A program made the position numbers and the translations under genes. Below are positions 18,051 to 29,809 of a DNA stretch of 64,000 nt, piece by piece. The stretch comes from Chryseobacterium sp. 36-9 (GTDB lineage: Bacteria; Bacteroidota; Bacteroidia; Flavobacteriales; Weeksellaceae): positions 7,721 to 71,720 of the forward strand of contig MKVE01000030.1 of the NCBI GenBank assembly GCA_001898785.1, in the 5' to 3' direction. Positions within the stretch are counted from its first letter, which is position 1. Every line of letters starts with the position of its first letter. A model generated the notes under the pieces. It saw only the letters and a list, made by a program, of their open reading frames with translations. It was not told the origin of the DNA and searched no databases.

Positions 18051-19844
18051 TTGAATAATCTCAAAACAATTTTAGCTTTACGTTTTAAAACTCTTTATTT
18101 TTTTTATCAATATATTGGTTTAAGATTATGGGTTATGCTATTTTGCAATTTTATAATGGCATTGCTTGATGGTGTAGGTCTTACGATGTTTGTTCCATTA
18201 ATCCAGGTTGCAGATGGGGTTAATAGTGTTAAAGGAGATAATAAGCTTATTCATATAGTCTCCGTTTTTTTCAAGTTTATCCATTTGGAAGTCAATGTGA
18301 TAAATATGCTTGTGTTAATTATCATTATCTTTTTATTAAAAGCGGTTTTTTTTTATTTCACACAGTTTTTTCAAACACTAACGCTTCAAAGTTTTGTGAA
18401 AAAAATTCGGGTAGATTTAATTTTTGGACTCCGGGACTTATCGTATAAAGAATTCATCTCAACTGATATTGGAAGGCTGCAAAGTTCTTTGATTGGAGAG
18501 TCAAGTCAAATGGCTCAAGCATGTGCTCAGTATATAGAAAGTATAAAATCTGGCATGGTTGTTTTTATATACTTATGTATGGCTTTTTTTATAGATTGGA
18601 AATTTTCAATATTAATATTAGTTGGCGGATTTTTAACGAATCAAATCTATAACAGATTTTATGTCAAAACGAAAAAATTATCCAGAGAACTCAATAAGAA
18701 TAATCATCAATATGGAGGCATTGTAATTGAGAATGTTAATAATTTTAAATATTTAAAAGCTACAGGTAGAAATATTTTTTTTACTGATCGTATGCTGAAT
18801 ATTCTTTACCAAATGATTGATAAGAATATCTTAGTAGGTAGATTACAAGCCAGATTATCTGCAATGAGAGAGCCTATTATGATCACATTAGTTTGTGTAA
18901 TAATTGGTTTTCAGGTGACAGTAGTAGGAGTAGCATTAAGTTCAATTATGATTATTCTGATGTTATTTTATAGAGCTATGGCGTATCTCATGAGTATGCA
19001 AGGGTCTTGGAATAATTATTTGGCAACTACCGGTTCGATTGAGAATATAAAAGATTATCAAATATATCTTAAAAAGAATGCCGAACCTGAAATTGGAAAA
19101 TCGGGTTTAACAGAAATAAATAAGATTGAACTCAAGAATTTATCAGTCTCATTTGGTGACCGTAAAATATTAAATGATATTAATGTCGAAATTGTAAAAA
19201 ACCAATCAGTTGCATTAGTTGGAGAAAGCGGCTCTGGTAAATCTACTTTAGTAAATATCCTAAGTGGATTATTGAAATATGACACGGGTCAATATCTTGT
19301 AAATGGAATTGATTTTACGACAATTAATAGATTTGATTTTAAAAATAAGATTGGATATATTTCTCAGGAGCCGACAATATTCAATGCGGATATTTTTGAC
19401 AACATAACTTTTTGGGCAGATCGTACGGAAGAAAATATCAACAAGTTTTTTCATGTTGCCAAGCTGTGTAGTATTTATGATTTTATAAACAATCTACCGA
19501 ATGGCTATAATGAACTTTTAGGATATAACGGGATGAACATCTCAGGTGGACAAAAGCAGCGCATTTCTATTGCAAGAGAATTATTCCGTGATGTTCAAAT
19601 ATTAATAATGGATGAAGCTACATCAGCACTCGACTCAGAAACGGAAGCAGAAATCAAACAAAGTATAGACTCTCTCAAAGGTAAAATAACAATTATTTCT
19701 ATTGCACACAGACTATCCACTATTAGAGAAGCGGATAAGATATTTTTGATGAATAACGGAGATTTGGAAATAAGCGGTAATTTTGATGAGCTCAAATCAA
19801 AATCGGATTATTTCCGAAGAATGGCACAACTACAAGGACTTTAA
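18051..19844 (+). CDS. ABC half-transporter, PglK/MsbA-type lipid-linked oligosaccharide flippase candidate
   Basis: A 597-residue fused permease-ATPase: about six TM helices in 1-310, then an ATPase with Walker A GESGSGKST, signature ISGGQKQRISIAREL and Walker B ILIMDEATSALD. The layout is that of PglK/MsbA exporters working as homodimers. A TTG at 18051 is used as start because the N-terminal lead-in fits the family; the first in-frame ATG would cut into TM1. In a cluster with a polymerase but no MATE-type Wzx, it is the best candidate to flip the undecaprenyl-linked repeat unit. The substrate assignment is inference. Confidence 0.8.
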   Translation: MNNLKTILALRFKTLYFFYQYIGLRLWVMLFCNFIMALLDGVGLTMFVPLIQVADGVNSVKGDNKLIHIVSVFFKFIHLEVNVINMLVLIIIIFLLKAVFFYFTQFFQTLTLQSFVKKIRVDLIFGLRDLSYKEFISTDIGRLQSSLIGESSQMAQACAQYIESIKSGMVVFIYLCMAFFIDWKFSILILVGGFLTNQIYNRFYVKTKKLSRELNKNNHQYGGIVIENVNNFKYLKATGRNIFFTDRMLNILYQMIDKNILVGRLQARLSAMREPIMITLVCVIIGFQVTVVGVALSSIMIILMLFYRAMAYLMSMQGSWNNYLATTGSIENIKDYQIYLKKNAEPEIGKSGLTEINKIELKNLSVSFGDRKILNDINVEIVKNQSVALVGESGSGKSTLVNILSGLLKYDTGQYLVNGIDFTTINRFDFKNKIGYISQEPTIFNADIFDNITFWADRTEENINKFFHVAKLCSIYDFINNLPNGYNELLGYNGMNISGGQKQRISIARELFRDVQILIMDEATSALDSETEAEIKQSIDSLKGKITIISIAHRLSTIREADKIFLMNNGDLEISGNFDELKSKSDYFRRMAQLQGL

Positions 19845-19846
19845 AT

Positions 19847-20587
19847 ATGTTAGGAATTATTATTCAAGCTAGATTAGGATCTACAAGACTACCTGCAAAA
19901 ATTCTCAAGCCTTTCCAGTCAAAGACGATACTTTCTTTTCTTGTAGACAAGTTATTACCTCTGAATATTCCTGTGATAATTGCAACTACCATATCTCCTT
20001 CTGATGATGAACTCGTTGATTATCTGGAGAAGAACAATTATAAATATTACAGAGGTAGTGAAAGTAATGTTCTTGAAAGATATATACAATCTGCAGAATT
20101 CTTTGGAATTGATAAAATTGTTAGAATTACATCAGACAATCCTTTCTTAGATACAGATATTTTACAGAAATTAATTGCTAATTTTGAACAAAATCCAGAT
20201 CATGATTATTGGTCTTTTGTTTTAAATAATAAACCGACCGTTTTATCCCACATTGGTATTTTTGCAGAACTGGTTAGTTTGGATGCACTCAGATTTTTAA
20301 GAGATAATTTTAGCGATCCAAGTTATAGTGAACATGTAACTTTTGGGATTTATAATAACCCCGAGAGCTTTAAAATCCATTTTGTGGATATCACAAATGA
20401 ATTTTCAAAATATAATAACATAAGACTTACTATAGATACGCCCGAAGATTATGAAAACACTCAATTGATTGAAAAAGAATTTAAAAACATTTCGAAAACT
20501 AATTTTTTTGAGATTGGAAATTATATACTTTCAAACCAAAAGCTAAAAGAAAGTATGGAGCAAATCATAATTAATAATACAAAATAA
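19847..20587 (+). CDS. Cytidylyltransferase, SpsF/CMP-nonulosonate synthetase type
   Basis: A nucleotidyltransferase of 246 residues. The N-terminal signature MLGIIIQARLGSTRLPAKIL is typical of the CTP_transf_3/SpsF family, and VRITSDNPFLD supplies the metal-binding Asp. The family activates 2-keto-3-deoxy acid sugars as CMP derivatives. It lies 2 bases after the ABC transporter and 1 base before the NeuB-like gene, with a KdsC-like phosphatase close by. Together they suggest synthesis of a CMP-linked nonulosonate or similar acid sugar for the polysaccharide. Confidence 0.8.
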   Translation: MLGIIIQARLGSTRLPAKILKPFQSKTILSFLVDKLLPLNIPVIIATTISPSDDELVDYLEKNNYKYYRGSESNVLERYIQSAEFFGIDKIVRITSDNPFLDTDILQKLIANFEQNPDHDYWSFVLNNKPTVLSHIGIFAELVSLDALRFLRDNFSDPSYSEHVTFGIYNNPESFKIHFVDITNEFSKYNNIRLTIDTPEDYENTQLIEKEFKNISKTNFFEIGNYILSNQKLKESMEQIIINNTK

Positions 20588-20588
20588 G

Positions 20589-21630
20589 ATGCAGAACAAT
20601 ACGTATATTATTGGAGAAATAGGGCAGAATCATAATGGATCACTGGATCTCGCAAAGCTCCTTATAGAAATGGTAGCCAGACCTGTAAAAGAAGAACTAT
20701 TTGGTCTGGATCTTCCTAAAATGGACGCTGTTAAGCTGACAAAAAGAGATCTAAATGCAGAGCTGTCAGATTCTCAAATGAACAAAATCTATGATAATCC
20801 TAACTCTTTTGGAAGAACATATGGCGAGCATAGAGAATTTCTTGAACTTGATGACGAAGAACATTTCGAATGTTATAAGCATGCCAAATTATATGGATTT
20901 GATTTTGTTGAAACTCTATGTGCCATAGGATGTTTATCGCTTCTAAAATTGTTCACACCAGACAGACTGAAGGTTGCTAGCCGCGATCTTACAAATTTAC
21001 CCTTACTAGCTGCAATGGCAGAAACAAAAATCCCGATTATTGTTTCTACAGGAATGGCTGGAAAAAAAGAGTTAGATGAAGCATTGGAAGTGATTACAAA
21101 ATACCACAATGAGATATCTATTTTACACTGTGTTTCAGAATATCCTACAAAACCACAGAATGTTAATCTAAATACAATAAAATACCTTCAGAAAAATTAT
21201 CCGGAATATAAAATCGGATTTTCTGATCATACTATAGGTATTTCGACTCCTGTAAATGCAGTAGCAATGGGAGCCGAGATTATTGAAAAACACATCACGC
21301 TGGACAGAAGAATGAAAGGAACGGACCAGGCAGGATCTCTTGGACCAGATGGCGTTAATAGAATGGTGAGAGACATCAGAGTTTTGGAAATGTCATTCGG
21401 GACAGAGGATCTTTATATCGAACCTGCAGTAATGGCTGCAAAAGTAAAACTGGAAAGATCTATCGCAACTAACAAAGATCTTAAAGCTGGTGATATTGTA
21501 AGAGAAGAAGATCTACATCTGCTTTCTCCTGGAGATGGTTTCAAATGGTCTAGTCGTGAAGAAATTGTAGGCAAGACTTTGCTAACTGATATAGCTGCAA
21601 ACGAAATTATTTATCCAAATGTCATCAAAA

Positions 21631-21638
<8 letters not shown>
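20589..21638 (+). CDS. NeuB-family nonulosonate synthase with SAF domain
   Basis: A 349-residue synthase that condenses phosphoenolpyruvate with a hexose derivative. The barrel starts with IGEIGQNHNGSLDLAKLLI and DAVKLTKRDL, and includes VSTGMAGKKELDEAL, SILHCVSEYPTKPQNVNL and IGFSDHTIGI. EKHITLDRRMKGTDQAGSL is the standard metal and substrate block. A SAF (antifreeze-like) domain fills the last 60 residues. Relative to typical NeuB there is an insert after the first helix (about residues 25-85). Whether it uses a phosphorylated substrate (making Kdn-9-P) or a free one is not visible; the adjacent KdsC-like phosphatase favours the phosphorylated route. Confidence 0.85.
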
Positions 21639-22691
<1,053 letters not shown>

Positions 22692-22730
22692 TTGCTACTC
22701 AAATTAAGTTTTACCAATTATAGGCAAGAA

Positions 22731-24077
22731 ATGTTTCAATCAAGAAAAGAATATGTAGATATTTTGCAAAAGATGTATGAAAAATTATCTTCTGTAGAAT
22801 ATGAGATTGATAAAGTCAATCCTTGGTTTATAGTAAAAATTCAGACAGGCTTTTTTCTTCATTTTATTTTTGGTGGAAAGATAAATGCAGATAAAACAAA
22901 TTCTGATGACATCAAAAAAAATGATAAATTTTCGATTTTAAAATATTACTTCAATACTGCGAGAATAAAGCTAAAGCTGTTTTTTAAGATTAAAAAATTA
23001 AGTCAAGAATTAAATGACAGCTTAGCAGGAAAAACACTTTATTTTGGCAGTTATTCTCACAATGTCAGTGGTAAAGAATATAATCCTTATCTTCATCCTT
23101 TTTATGATAAAGATGATAAAGGATATCTTTTATATTTTGATAAAAAAGCAAAAAGTAACATAGAAAATCTTCTTTCTGCGTTATTCGAATATTATAATTA
23201 TGATTTCAAATATCCTTTTTATAGAAATGAAATCTGCAATGTTGCAAATGAGACTATAACTGAGTTTAAAAGAAACATACAAAAAGAGAGTACTATTCTA
23301 CATGAGGATTTAATTTTCAAGCTTAATTATTTTGTAACTCACAGCAGGGCATTTGAAAAATTTCTTAAAGTTCTCAATCCCGAGAAAATTTTTTGCTACT
23401 GTTATTACAGCAGTCTGACCAATTCATTACTTTATGCGGCCAATGCTCTTAAAATAACAACGATAGAGTATCAACATAGTTCTATTACAGATACTCATTT
23501 TGGTTATGCAAAGTGGAAAAATCCAGACGAGATATTCTTCCATTTTCCACAAATATTTTATGTATGGGAAGAAACAGATAAAAACATCATTTTAAACAAC
23601 TTTTCTGGAGAAAAATATATTCCTCAAGTTGAAGTGGTTGGAAATAAATATTTAAGTCATAATGCAGAGCATGCAGAGAAAACAAAAGATGATGTTGAAA
23701 ATAATATCCTTGTTTGTCTGCAGGGGCAGTGGATTCCATACTTCCTAGAAGATTTTATTTTAGAAGATGAGAAATATAATTGGTATTTTCGTTTACATCC
23801 AAGATATCCACAGGATAAAGAAAAATTATTAGCATTAAAGGCAAAAATAACGGATAAAATTTTTATAGAAGAAGCAAATAATAATGATTTGTATGATGTT
23901 TTTAAGCAAGTGTCTACTCTTATTACATCATTCTCCGGAACCGCTTTAGAAGCAGAAAAATTTGGTAAAAAAGTTATTATCTTTGGTGAAGAAGGTTATA
24001 ATTCTTACGAAAATAAAATAAAGGAGCAGAAATATGCCTTTATTGACAGTTATTCTACAATTCTTAAATGCTTGTAA
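22731..24077 (+). CDS. Putative nonulosonate/sialyltransferase-like glycosyltransferase
   Basis: About 448 residues. The family is not firmly recognised, but two blocks fit bacterial sialyltransferase-type GT-B enzymes: an HP motif in FRLHPRYP, and the downstream Ser-rich nucleotide-binding block [26 protein letters not shown] and the acidic loops before it are also consistent. It directly follows genes that would make a CMP-activated acid sugar, which strengthens the idea. The frame also opens at a TTG (22692) abutting the previous stop; the ATG at 22731 is preferred but uncertain. CDP-glycerol-type or capsule transferases remain alternatives. Confidence 0.55.
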   Translation: MFQSRKEYVDILQKMYEKLSSVEYEIDKVNPWFIVKIQTGFFLHFIFGGKINADKTNSDDIKKNDKFSILKYYFNTARIKLKLFFKIKKLSQELNDSLAGKTLYFGSYSHNVSGKEYNPYLHPFYDKDDKGYLLYFDKKAKSNIENLLSALFEYYNYDFKYPFYRNEICNVANETITEFKRNIQKESTILHEDLIFKLNYFVTHSRAFEKFLKVLNPEKIFCYCYYSSLTNSLLYAANALKITTIEYQHSSITDTHFGYAKWKNPDEIFFHFPQIFYVWEETDKNIILNNFSGEKYIPQVEVVGNKYLSHNAEHAEKTKDDVENNILVCLQGQWIPYFLEDFILEDEKYNWYFRLHPRYPQDKEKLLALKAKITDKIFIEEANNNDLYDVFKQVSTLITSFSGTALEAEKFGKKVIIFGEEGYNSYENKIKEQKYAFIDSYSTILKCL

Positions 24078-24079
24078 TT

Positions 24080-24934
24080 ATGACATTTTTTAAACTTTTA
24101 AATTATAGAATTAAACAAAAATTTTTAAGATTTATAGAAAATCAAAATCTTATTTTTCCTAACACGGTTAATACAAAAAGGCTTGTAATAAAAGGAAGCC
24201 AGATTTTTTCAAAAATTGATTCAAAAGGAAAATCTAAGATTATAAATAGTATTATCAAAGACAATCTATCTATCGGATTTTCATCGGAAATCTCTGATAC
24301 TGTTGTTAAAAGCAAAACAATTGTAGGAGACAATTCTTATATAGAAAATAGTCAGGTCTTTGGAAAGTTACAAATTGGAGACGGATGCAAAATATCCATG
24401 TGTAAAATAATGGGAGAGGTGAAAGTTGATGATTTTTCATCTGTCTGGGGTCCAAATATTAGTTTAATATCGACAGATAAATTTCCAATAGAAATAGGGA
24501 AGTTTTGTTCAATAGCAAGAAATGTTTCTATACAGACATTCAATCATAATCATAATAAATTAACAAGTTATTACATAGGTAAAAACATATTTAATGAAGA
24601 GTGGGAAAATGAACAAATAAGTAATGGTGGTGTAATTATCAAGAACGATGTTTGGATTGGAGCAAGCTGCGTAATACTAGGCGGTGTTACTATTGGTAAC
24701 GGTGCCGTAATTGCAGCCAATAGTTTGGTAAATAAAGATGTTCCTGATTATGCAATTGTTGCTGGTTCTCCTGCAAAAATCATTAAATACCGTTTTCCAG
24801 ATGAGAAAATTAATCAATTGCTTGACCTCAAATGGTGGAATTGGACCATAGAAAAAATAAGAAAGAACAAGTTTATATTTGAAAACGAATTAAAAGATAT
24901 TGATAATTTTTCAGATATTCTTTTTGAATCCTAA
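24080..24934 (+). CDS. CatB-type hexapeptide acetyltransferase
   Basis: About 284 residues. The N-terminal half has irregular beta-helix coils. From about residue 120 it is a xenobiotic/virginiamycin-type acetyltransferase: [29 protein letters not shown] with the catalytic-type His, [20 protein letters not shown], and [15 protein letters not shown] longer form from the ATG at 24068 would overlap the upstream stop; 24080 fits the spacing of this operon better. It probably O- or N-acetylates a sugar of the repeat unit. Confidence 0.8.
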   Translation: MTFFKLLNYRIKQKFLRFIENQNLIFPNTVNTKRLVIKGSQIFSKIDSKGKSKIINSIIKDNLSIGFSSEISDTVVKSKTIVGDNSYIENSQVFGKLQIGDGCKISMCKIMGEVKVDDFSSVWGPNISLISTDKFPIEIGKFCSIARNVSIQTFNHNHNKLTSYYIGKNIFNEEWENEQISNGGVIIKNDVWIGASCVILGGVTIGNGAVIAANSLVNKDVPDYAIVAGSPAKIIKYRFPDEKINQLLDLKWWNWTIEKIRKNKFIFENELKDIDNFSDILFES

Positions 24935-24942
24935 AATAACTC

Positions 24943-25809
24943 ATGGAAGATAAGTCAATATTAGTAAGTGTGATAATCCCAACATATAAGGATTGGGATA
25001 GGTTGAAATTATGTCTAGATGCATTATATTCTCAATCTTACGATCAGGAACAATTTGAAATTCTAGTCGTTAATAATGATCCGAATGATAGTTTTAATCA
25101 AAACTTTGCTTTCCTGAATAAGAACGTCACTTTTCTGGATGAGAAGAAAACGGGATCGTACGCTGCAAGAAACAAAGCTTTAACGGTAGCAACAGGTAAA
25201 TATGTAGGCTTTACAGATTCAGATTGTATCCCGGATAAAAACTGGATCAAAAATGCTGTGAAAATTTTTGAAAATAAACCTGAAGTAGATAGAATTGGCG
25301 GAAAAATTAAATTGTTTTATCCGAACAAGAATGTTTCTATAGCAGATCTATATGATGAAACTTATGCATTTCCACAGAAAGATTATGTTGAAGGAGGATT
25401 TGCCGTTACGGGAAATCTTTTTGTTAGAATGAAGGTGCTGGATAACAATTATTTCGATGAAGAACTTGAATCCGGAGGCGATTTGAAATGGGGCTTGAAC
25501 TCAACAAAGAAAGGATTTAGCATTGTATATTCTCCAGATGTATTGATTAATCATCCTACAAGATCGACAGTGGAAGAATTAGTCAGAAAAATGAAACGGG
25601 TAGGGAAAGGATTGAGAAAAGCATCAAATGCAGGAAAACAATATTCATCATTGCATCTAATGTTATTTTATTTAAAAAATTTTTGCTTCAAATACATAAC
25701 AGAAACTGGTCAAAGAAACCCGTCATTAAGTTTAAAAAATAAACTCTTGGTTTCAGCTTTGCATGCATACATTTTATATACCAGAGATAAAGAAAAATAC
25801 AGAAGCTAA
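24943..25809 (+). CDS. GT2 family glycosyltransferase
   Basis: 288 residues of GT-A fold. VSVIIPTYKDWDRLKLCLDAL at the N-terminus binds the nucleotide. YAARNKALTVATGKYVGFTDSDC supplies the acidic metal-binding motif (DSDC) near 100. GGFAVTGNLFVR and the ESGGDLKWG acceptor loop follow. There is no TM segment, so it is a cytoplasmic or peripheral inverting transferase for the lipid-linked repeat unit. It starts 8 bases after the acetyltransferase. Confidence 0.88.
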   Translation: MEDKSILVSVIIPTYKDWDRLKLCLDALYSQSYDQEQFEILVVNNDPNDSFNQNFAFLNKNVTFLDEKKTGSYAARNKALTVATGKYVGFTDSDCIPDKNWIKNAVKIFENKPEVDRIGGKIKLFYPNKNVSIADLYDETYAFPQKDYVEGGFAVTGNLFVRMKVLDNNYFDEELESGGDLKWGLNSTKKGFSIVYSPDVLINHPTRSTVEELVRKMKRVGKGLRKASNAGKQYSSLHLMLFYLKNFCFKYITETGQRNPSLSLKNKLLVSALHAYILYTRDKEKYRS

Positions 25810-26691
25810 ATGATGGCTGATAAAATCACAATTTATATTCCTACAAAAAATCGATTAGAACTTCTAAAGCGTTCTGTTGCATCAGTACTGGGTCAAACTT
25901 ATGATAATTGGGAACTTATTATTGTAAATGATGCCTCTACAGATGGTACAAAAAAATATCTGGATCAACTTTCCTTGGAAAATTCCAAGATTAAAGTCAT
26001 ACATCATACTGAGTCCAAAGGAGCCTGTATTTCCCGCAACGAAGCTATTTTCTCCGCTTCCGGGGAATTCATTACCGGTTTGGACGATGATGACATGTTC
26101 ACCGAGGATAGACTTGCCAAATTTTTGGAGAATTGGACAGAAAATGAGGTTAAAGCACTGTGTGCTTATAAAATAATTGCTGCAAATGATAAATTTTCAA
26201 AAGACGATAATCCTCAGTTAAGATATATTACGAAAGATGATCTTATTTATAGTAATTTGATTGGTAATCAGGTTTTCACTAGGACATCTGTTTTACAGAA
26301 GATAGGAGGCTTTGATGCAGATTTTAAAATGTGGCAAGATTACGATTGTTGGTACAGATTATTAAAATCAGGAGGTCAAGCAAAGAAAATACCCGTTGCT
26401 ACCTATATTTGGGATCATAATGACAGAACGGATAGAATAACAAATAAGCTGAAAGATAAACTGTTAGAAACACATTCCTTATTCGTTTCCAAGCACCAGT
26501 TAAGTAGCAAACAAGCATCTATTATAAAACTCAATTTTTTAGATTATAAAGCCGATAAGCTCAGCTTTTTTTATATTATAAAAATGGCTTTTTCAACAGG
26601 ATTTGATAAAAAGGCCATCGATATCATGGTTAAAAGGAAAATCCTTGATAATAAGTTGTTTGCAGGATTAATTAGAACAATAAAAAAATAA
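25810..26691 (+). CDS. GT2 family glycosyltransferase
   Basis: 293 residues. ITIYIPTKNRLELLKRSVASV, LIIVNDASTDGT, and the DDDD cluster in ITGLDDDDMF (about residue 96) mark a GT-A inverting transferase. The acceptor-side loop has MWQDYDCWYRLL. It starts immediately after the preceding stop, with an ATGATG start. It presumably adds one sugar of the repeat unit. Confidence 0.87.
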   Translation: MMADKITIYIPTKNRLELLKRSVASVLGQTYDNWELIIVNDASTDGTKKYLDQLSLENSKIKVIHHTESKGACISRNEAIFSASGEFITGLDDDDMFTEDRLAKFLENWTENEVKALCAYKIIAANDKFSKDDNPQLRYITKDDLIYSNLIGNQVFTRTSVLQKIGGFDADFKMWQDYDCWYRLLKSGGQAKKIPVATYIWDHNDRTDRITNKLKDKLLETHSLFVSKHQLSSKQASIIKLNFLDYKADKLSFFYIIKMAFSTGFDKKAIDIMVKRKILDNKLFAGLIRTIKK

Positions 26692-26693
26692 AA

Positions 26694-27656
26694 ATGAAAT
26701 CTATTGCTTTTACTCTAGTTAATATAGCTTACCTGCCTGTTGCAAAGACTTTAGCGGATAGTTTTATTTTACATAATCCCGATATACCATTTTACATATG
26801 TCTCTTTGATGACCAAAAAAATATCAAAGATCCGGTGTTTTTAGATTATAATATTTATGATAAAAATAAATTAGATCTAAAAGAATATGACAGTATGAGA
26901 GAAAGGTACAGTAATCTTTCTATGGCTTGCGCTCTGAAACCGTATTTTGCTGAGCAATTGATAAAGGATTCTTCCGCAGAATCAGTAATTTATTTAGATG
27001 CGGATACTAAAGTTTTCGATAAATTAGACACAATAACAGGCATTTTTGATACAGAAGAAAGCTCAATTATATTGACTGGGCATAATTATAAAGTTGTAAA
27101 GGATTCCAGAGAAGTTATTTTTAATGCTTTTACAAGAAAATATGGGATTTTTAATGCCGGTTTTTTTGCTGTGAAAAATACAAAAGCTGGTAATGAGTTT
27201 CTTAATTGGTGGAAACGGATGCTCTTCGAATATTGTGTTCAGGATGAAAAAAAAGGTATTCTATACGACCAGACTTGGCTTGATTTGGCAACTTTGTATT
27301 TTAATAAAGAGCTGCATATTCTGGATCATCTTGGATACAATGTAGCATTTTGGAATCTGAAGGAACGTGAGATTTCCAGAAATGGGAATCGTTATTTTAT
27401 AAATGATAGCATCCCGTTGGTATTTTATCATTTTGCACGATATAATTATTATAACTCAGAATTCGTTGATGGATATTCTCAAAGGTTAGTATCCTATCCA
27501 ATACTCCAGGAGATATTTGAAATATATAGAATAGAATTAAAAGAAAATTTGTTTGAAAATTATATCAAGGAAACTAAAACTACGATCAAGGATATTCCTC
27601 AAAAAATAAAGAATAGAATTAGATTCTATCTGGAGATTTTAACTGATAAATTATAA
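26694..27656 (+). CDS. GT8-like nucleotide-diphospho-sugar transferase
   Basis: 320 residues with a GT-A plan distinct from its GT2 neighbours. It starts IAFTLVNIAYLPVAKTLADS, has the DxD motif in VIYLDADTKVFD near residue 100, then IFNAGFFAVKNTKAGNEFLNWW and DQTWLDL. These blocks are seen in GT8-like and related retaining transferases. It starts 2 bases after the previous gene. Confidence 0.75.
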   Translation: MKSIAFTLVNIAYLPVAKTLADSFILHNPDIPFYICLFDDQKNIKDPVFLDYNIYDKNKLDLKEYDSMRERYSNLSMACALKPYFAEQLIKDSSAESVIYLDADTKVFDKLDTITGIFDTEESSIILTGHNYKVVKDSREVIFNAFTRKYGIFNAGFFAVKNTKAGNEFLNWWKRMLFEYCVQDEKKGILYDQTWLDLATLYFNKELHILDHLGYNVAFWNLKEREISRNGNRYFINDSIPLVFYHFARYNYYNSEFVDGYSQRLVSYPILQEIFEIYRIELKENLFENYIKETKTTIKDIPQKIKNRIRFYLEILTDKL

Positions 27657-27667
27657 ATCATTCTGTT

Positions 27668-28690
27668 ATGGTGATATCGCTAATTGTACCGGTTTATAAT
27701 GTTTCTTTATATCTCAAAAGATGCATAGAATCAATTCTTGTACAAGATTTCAACACTTTTGAATTAATATTAGTGAATGACGGATCCACAGATAATTCTT
27801 TGGATATTTGTAAGCATTATGCTAATCAGGATTCAAGGATAAGAGTAATAGATCAGCCCAATGGAGGAGTTAGTAACGCAAGGAATAAAGGATTAGAAGT
27901 AGCCAATGGAGAATTTATTTGTTTCATTGACTCGGATGACTGGGTAGAACCTAATTATCTGTCAAGCTTTGTTTCTTTTTATCAAACAACATATACTGAT
28001 CTTATAATATCGAATGTCGTTAATCAAAAAAATAACAGCAAAACGAATAACAAACCGTTTGTTGAAAGGTCAATCCAATCAGAATCTTTTGTTCCGGAAG
28101 ATTTTTTTAACGGGAATAATTTTATTTTAGAGAATACGCCATTTGCTAAGCTTTTTAAAAAATCTATTATTGATGACAATAATATAAGATTTAACATTAA
28201 TTTGAAAAATGGCGAGGATTTTATTTTTGTTTTACAGTATGCACTTGTTTGCAAAAAAATAGATTTTATTAACAGTTATACTTACAACTATAATAAAGAA
28301 AGTGATTCCAGCGTCACTCAAAAATATTTCAAGAACTACTATAAACAGGTTAAAGATACTAAAAAAGCATACTTTGATATCGTCCGAAAATATCATGAAA
28401 TTACGGAAGAAGAAGAATTATACCAATACTTCCGAGTTGCTGGAAAATCTGTTTATGAAGAAGGTAAAATTAATAATGGATTGAGCTTTTCTGAGAAGTA
28501 TAAATCAATTTTGCAAATTCTCTCCAAACCGGAAATAAAAAAATATAGGGAAAACTATCGATTAAAAAAAGACTCTTCACCTTTTTTCTATATAATTCAA
28601 AAATTAGTTTTTTACAATCAAGCCTTTTTGTTGACGATTATATTAAATTTGCATTTTAGAATTATCAAATTAAATAACTTATTGAAATAA
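27668..28690 (+). CDS. GT2 family glycosyltransferase
   Basis: 340 residues, beginning VISLIVPVYNVSLYLKRCIESIL with LILVNDGSTDNSL, GGVSNARNKGLEVANGEF and the metal-binding DSDDW near residue 93. NGEDFIFVLQ is the catalytic-base region. A hydrophobic patch near the C-terminus may associate with the membrane. The stop shares a base with the next gene. Confidence 0.88.
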   Translation: MVISLIVPVYNVSLYLKRCIESILVQDFNTFELILVNDGSTDNSLDICKHYANQDSRIRVIDQPNGGVSNARNKGLEVANGEFICFIDSDDWVEPNYLSSFVSFYQTTYTDLIISNVVNQKNNSKTNNKPFVERSIQSESFVPEDFFNGNNFILENTPFAKLFKKSIIDDNNIRFNINLKNGEDFIFVLQYALVCKKIDFINSYTYNYNKESDSSVTQKYFKNYYKQVKDTKKAYFDIVRKYHEITEEEELYQYFRVAGKSVYEEGKINNGLSFSEKYKSILQILSKPEIKKYRENYRLKKDSSPFFYIIQKLVFYNQAFLLTIILNLHFRIIKLNNLLK

Positions 28691-29808
28691 TGGTATTTTT
28701 TTTACTAATTATTATTGTTTTACTTATAATCGTTATTATTAAACCTCTATTCAAAAAAAAGTTTCAGAAAGTAAAAACGATAAAATATAACAATATCCTT
28801 GATCTTAAAGAAAGTTTGACAAAAGCTGCCTTAGAGATGTTATATTCTACAAAATCTTTTATGTCATTTTATGAAGAAGATAATCTATATACTGACCTAG
28901 CAAAACTAAAAACAAAATTGAAAGGGGATAAAAAATTCCAAGATTATACTTACTATAATTTCCCTAAAGCCTTTTTGATGATTGGGATTTTAGATTTGTC
29001 TTCTCATGAGGACTTTTATGAAGATGTGGATAAAATCCTGAAAGAAAAATATGTTGATTCTTCCGGGAATTTAAAATTTTTGTTTGATAAAATTGATCAA
29101 TCTTTATTTGGAGTGGTATTTATTAAGATGTTTGATCTAACAAAAAACAACATCTATCGTATTGCTGCAGATCGTATTTATCAAGAGATTCAAAATTTTA
29201 AAAATGAAAAGGATATATATCTATACAGGAAAAACTCAGATGTTTTATTTATAGATACTTTAGGAATGATAGTTCCATTTCTTACAGAATATTCTAAAAT
29301 TTCGAATAATATTCTTATACAAAAAGAAGCGCATGATCAGCTGTCATATTATATAAAACTTACAACATGCAACAATGAATTTCCTTGTCATGCCTTTGAT
29401 CTTAATAATAATTTAAAATTAGGATCCAATAACTGGTCTCGGGGAATCGCATGGCTGATGATAGGTGTTGCTTATGCGGGAAAAAATAATGTGGATTTAA
29501 AAGATACTTTTGATCAGTATTACAGTAAGCTTTTAGATCTGAGAATAGATAATTATTGGCCTCAATTTTTTTCTCATTCCGATGATAATTCGATAGATGC
29601 TTCTGCTACCCTAATGCTATACTACTCTGCATCAGTAATGGGAATCGATGTTAAAAAAGAGCTTAATATCGCGCTGAAAAATTCTATAGATACAGGCTTT
29701 TTCGTAGAAAATAATTCGGGAGATACTATTTATATTAACAAATATTCAAAAATAAAAGGTAGGTCAGAAGTATCACAAGGGCTACTTTTGTCAATTATAT
29801 CAAATTAA
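28690..29808 (+). CDS. Membrane-anchored GH88/GH105-like (alpha/alpha)6 barrel protein
   Basis: 372 residues. One N-terminal TM helix (2-19) is followed by a domain with landmarks of unsaturated uronyl hydrolases: LFIDTLGMIVPFLTEY, SNNWSRGIAWLMIGVAYAG, DASATLMLYYSAS and SQGLLLSII. The Asp of FIDTLGM and the Asp in DNSIDASATL occupy places where family catalytic residues lie, though identity cannot be proved by eye. Such hydrolases act on oligosaccharides released by lyases, so it may trim or edit the exopolysaccharide. It overlaps the previous gene by one base and is followed 1 base later by the pyruvyltransferase. Confidence 0.7.
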   Translation: MVFFLLIIIVLLIIVIIKPLFKKKFQKVKTIKYNNILDLKESLTKAALEMLYSTKSFMSFYEEDNLYTDLAKLKTKLKGDKKFQDYTYYNFPKAFLMIGILDLSSHEDFYEDVDKILKEKYVDSSGNLKFLFDKIDQSLFGVVFIKMFDLTKNNIYRIAADRIYQEIQNFKNEKDIYLYRKNSDVLFIDTLGMIVPFLTEYSKISNNILIQKEAHDQLSYYIKLTTCNNEFPCHAFDLNNNLKLGSNNWSRGIAWLMIGVAYAGKNNVDLKDTFDQYYSKLLDLRIDNYWPQFFSHSDDNSIDASATLMLYYSASVMGIDVKKELNIALKNSIDTGFFVENNSGDTIYINKYSKIKGRSEVSQGLLLSIISN

Positions 29809-29809
29809 G

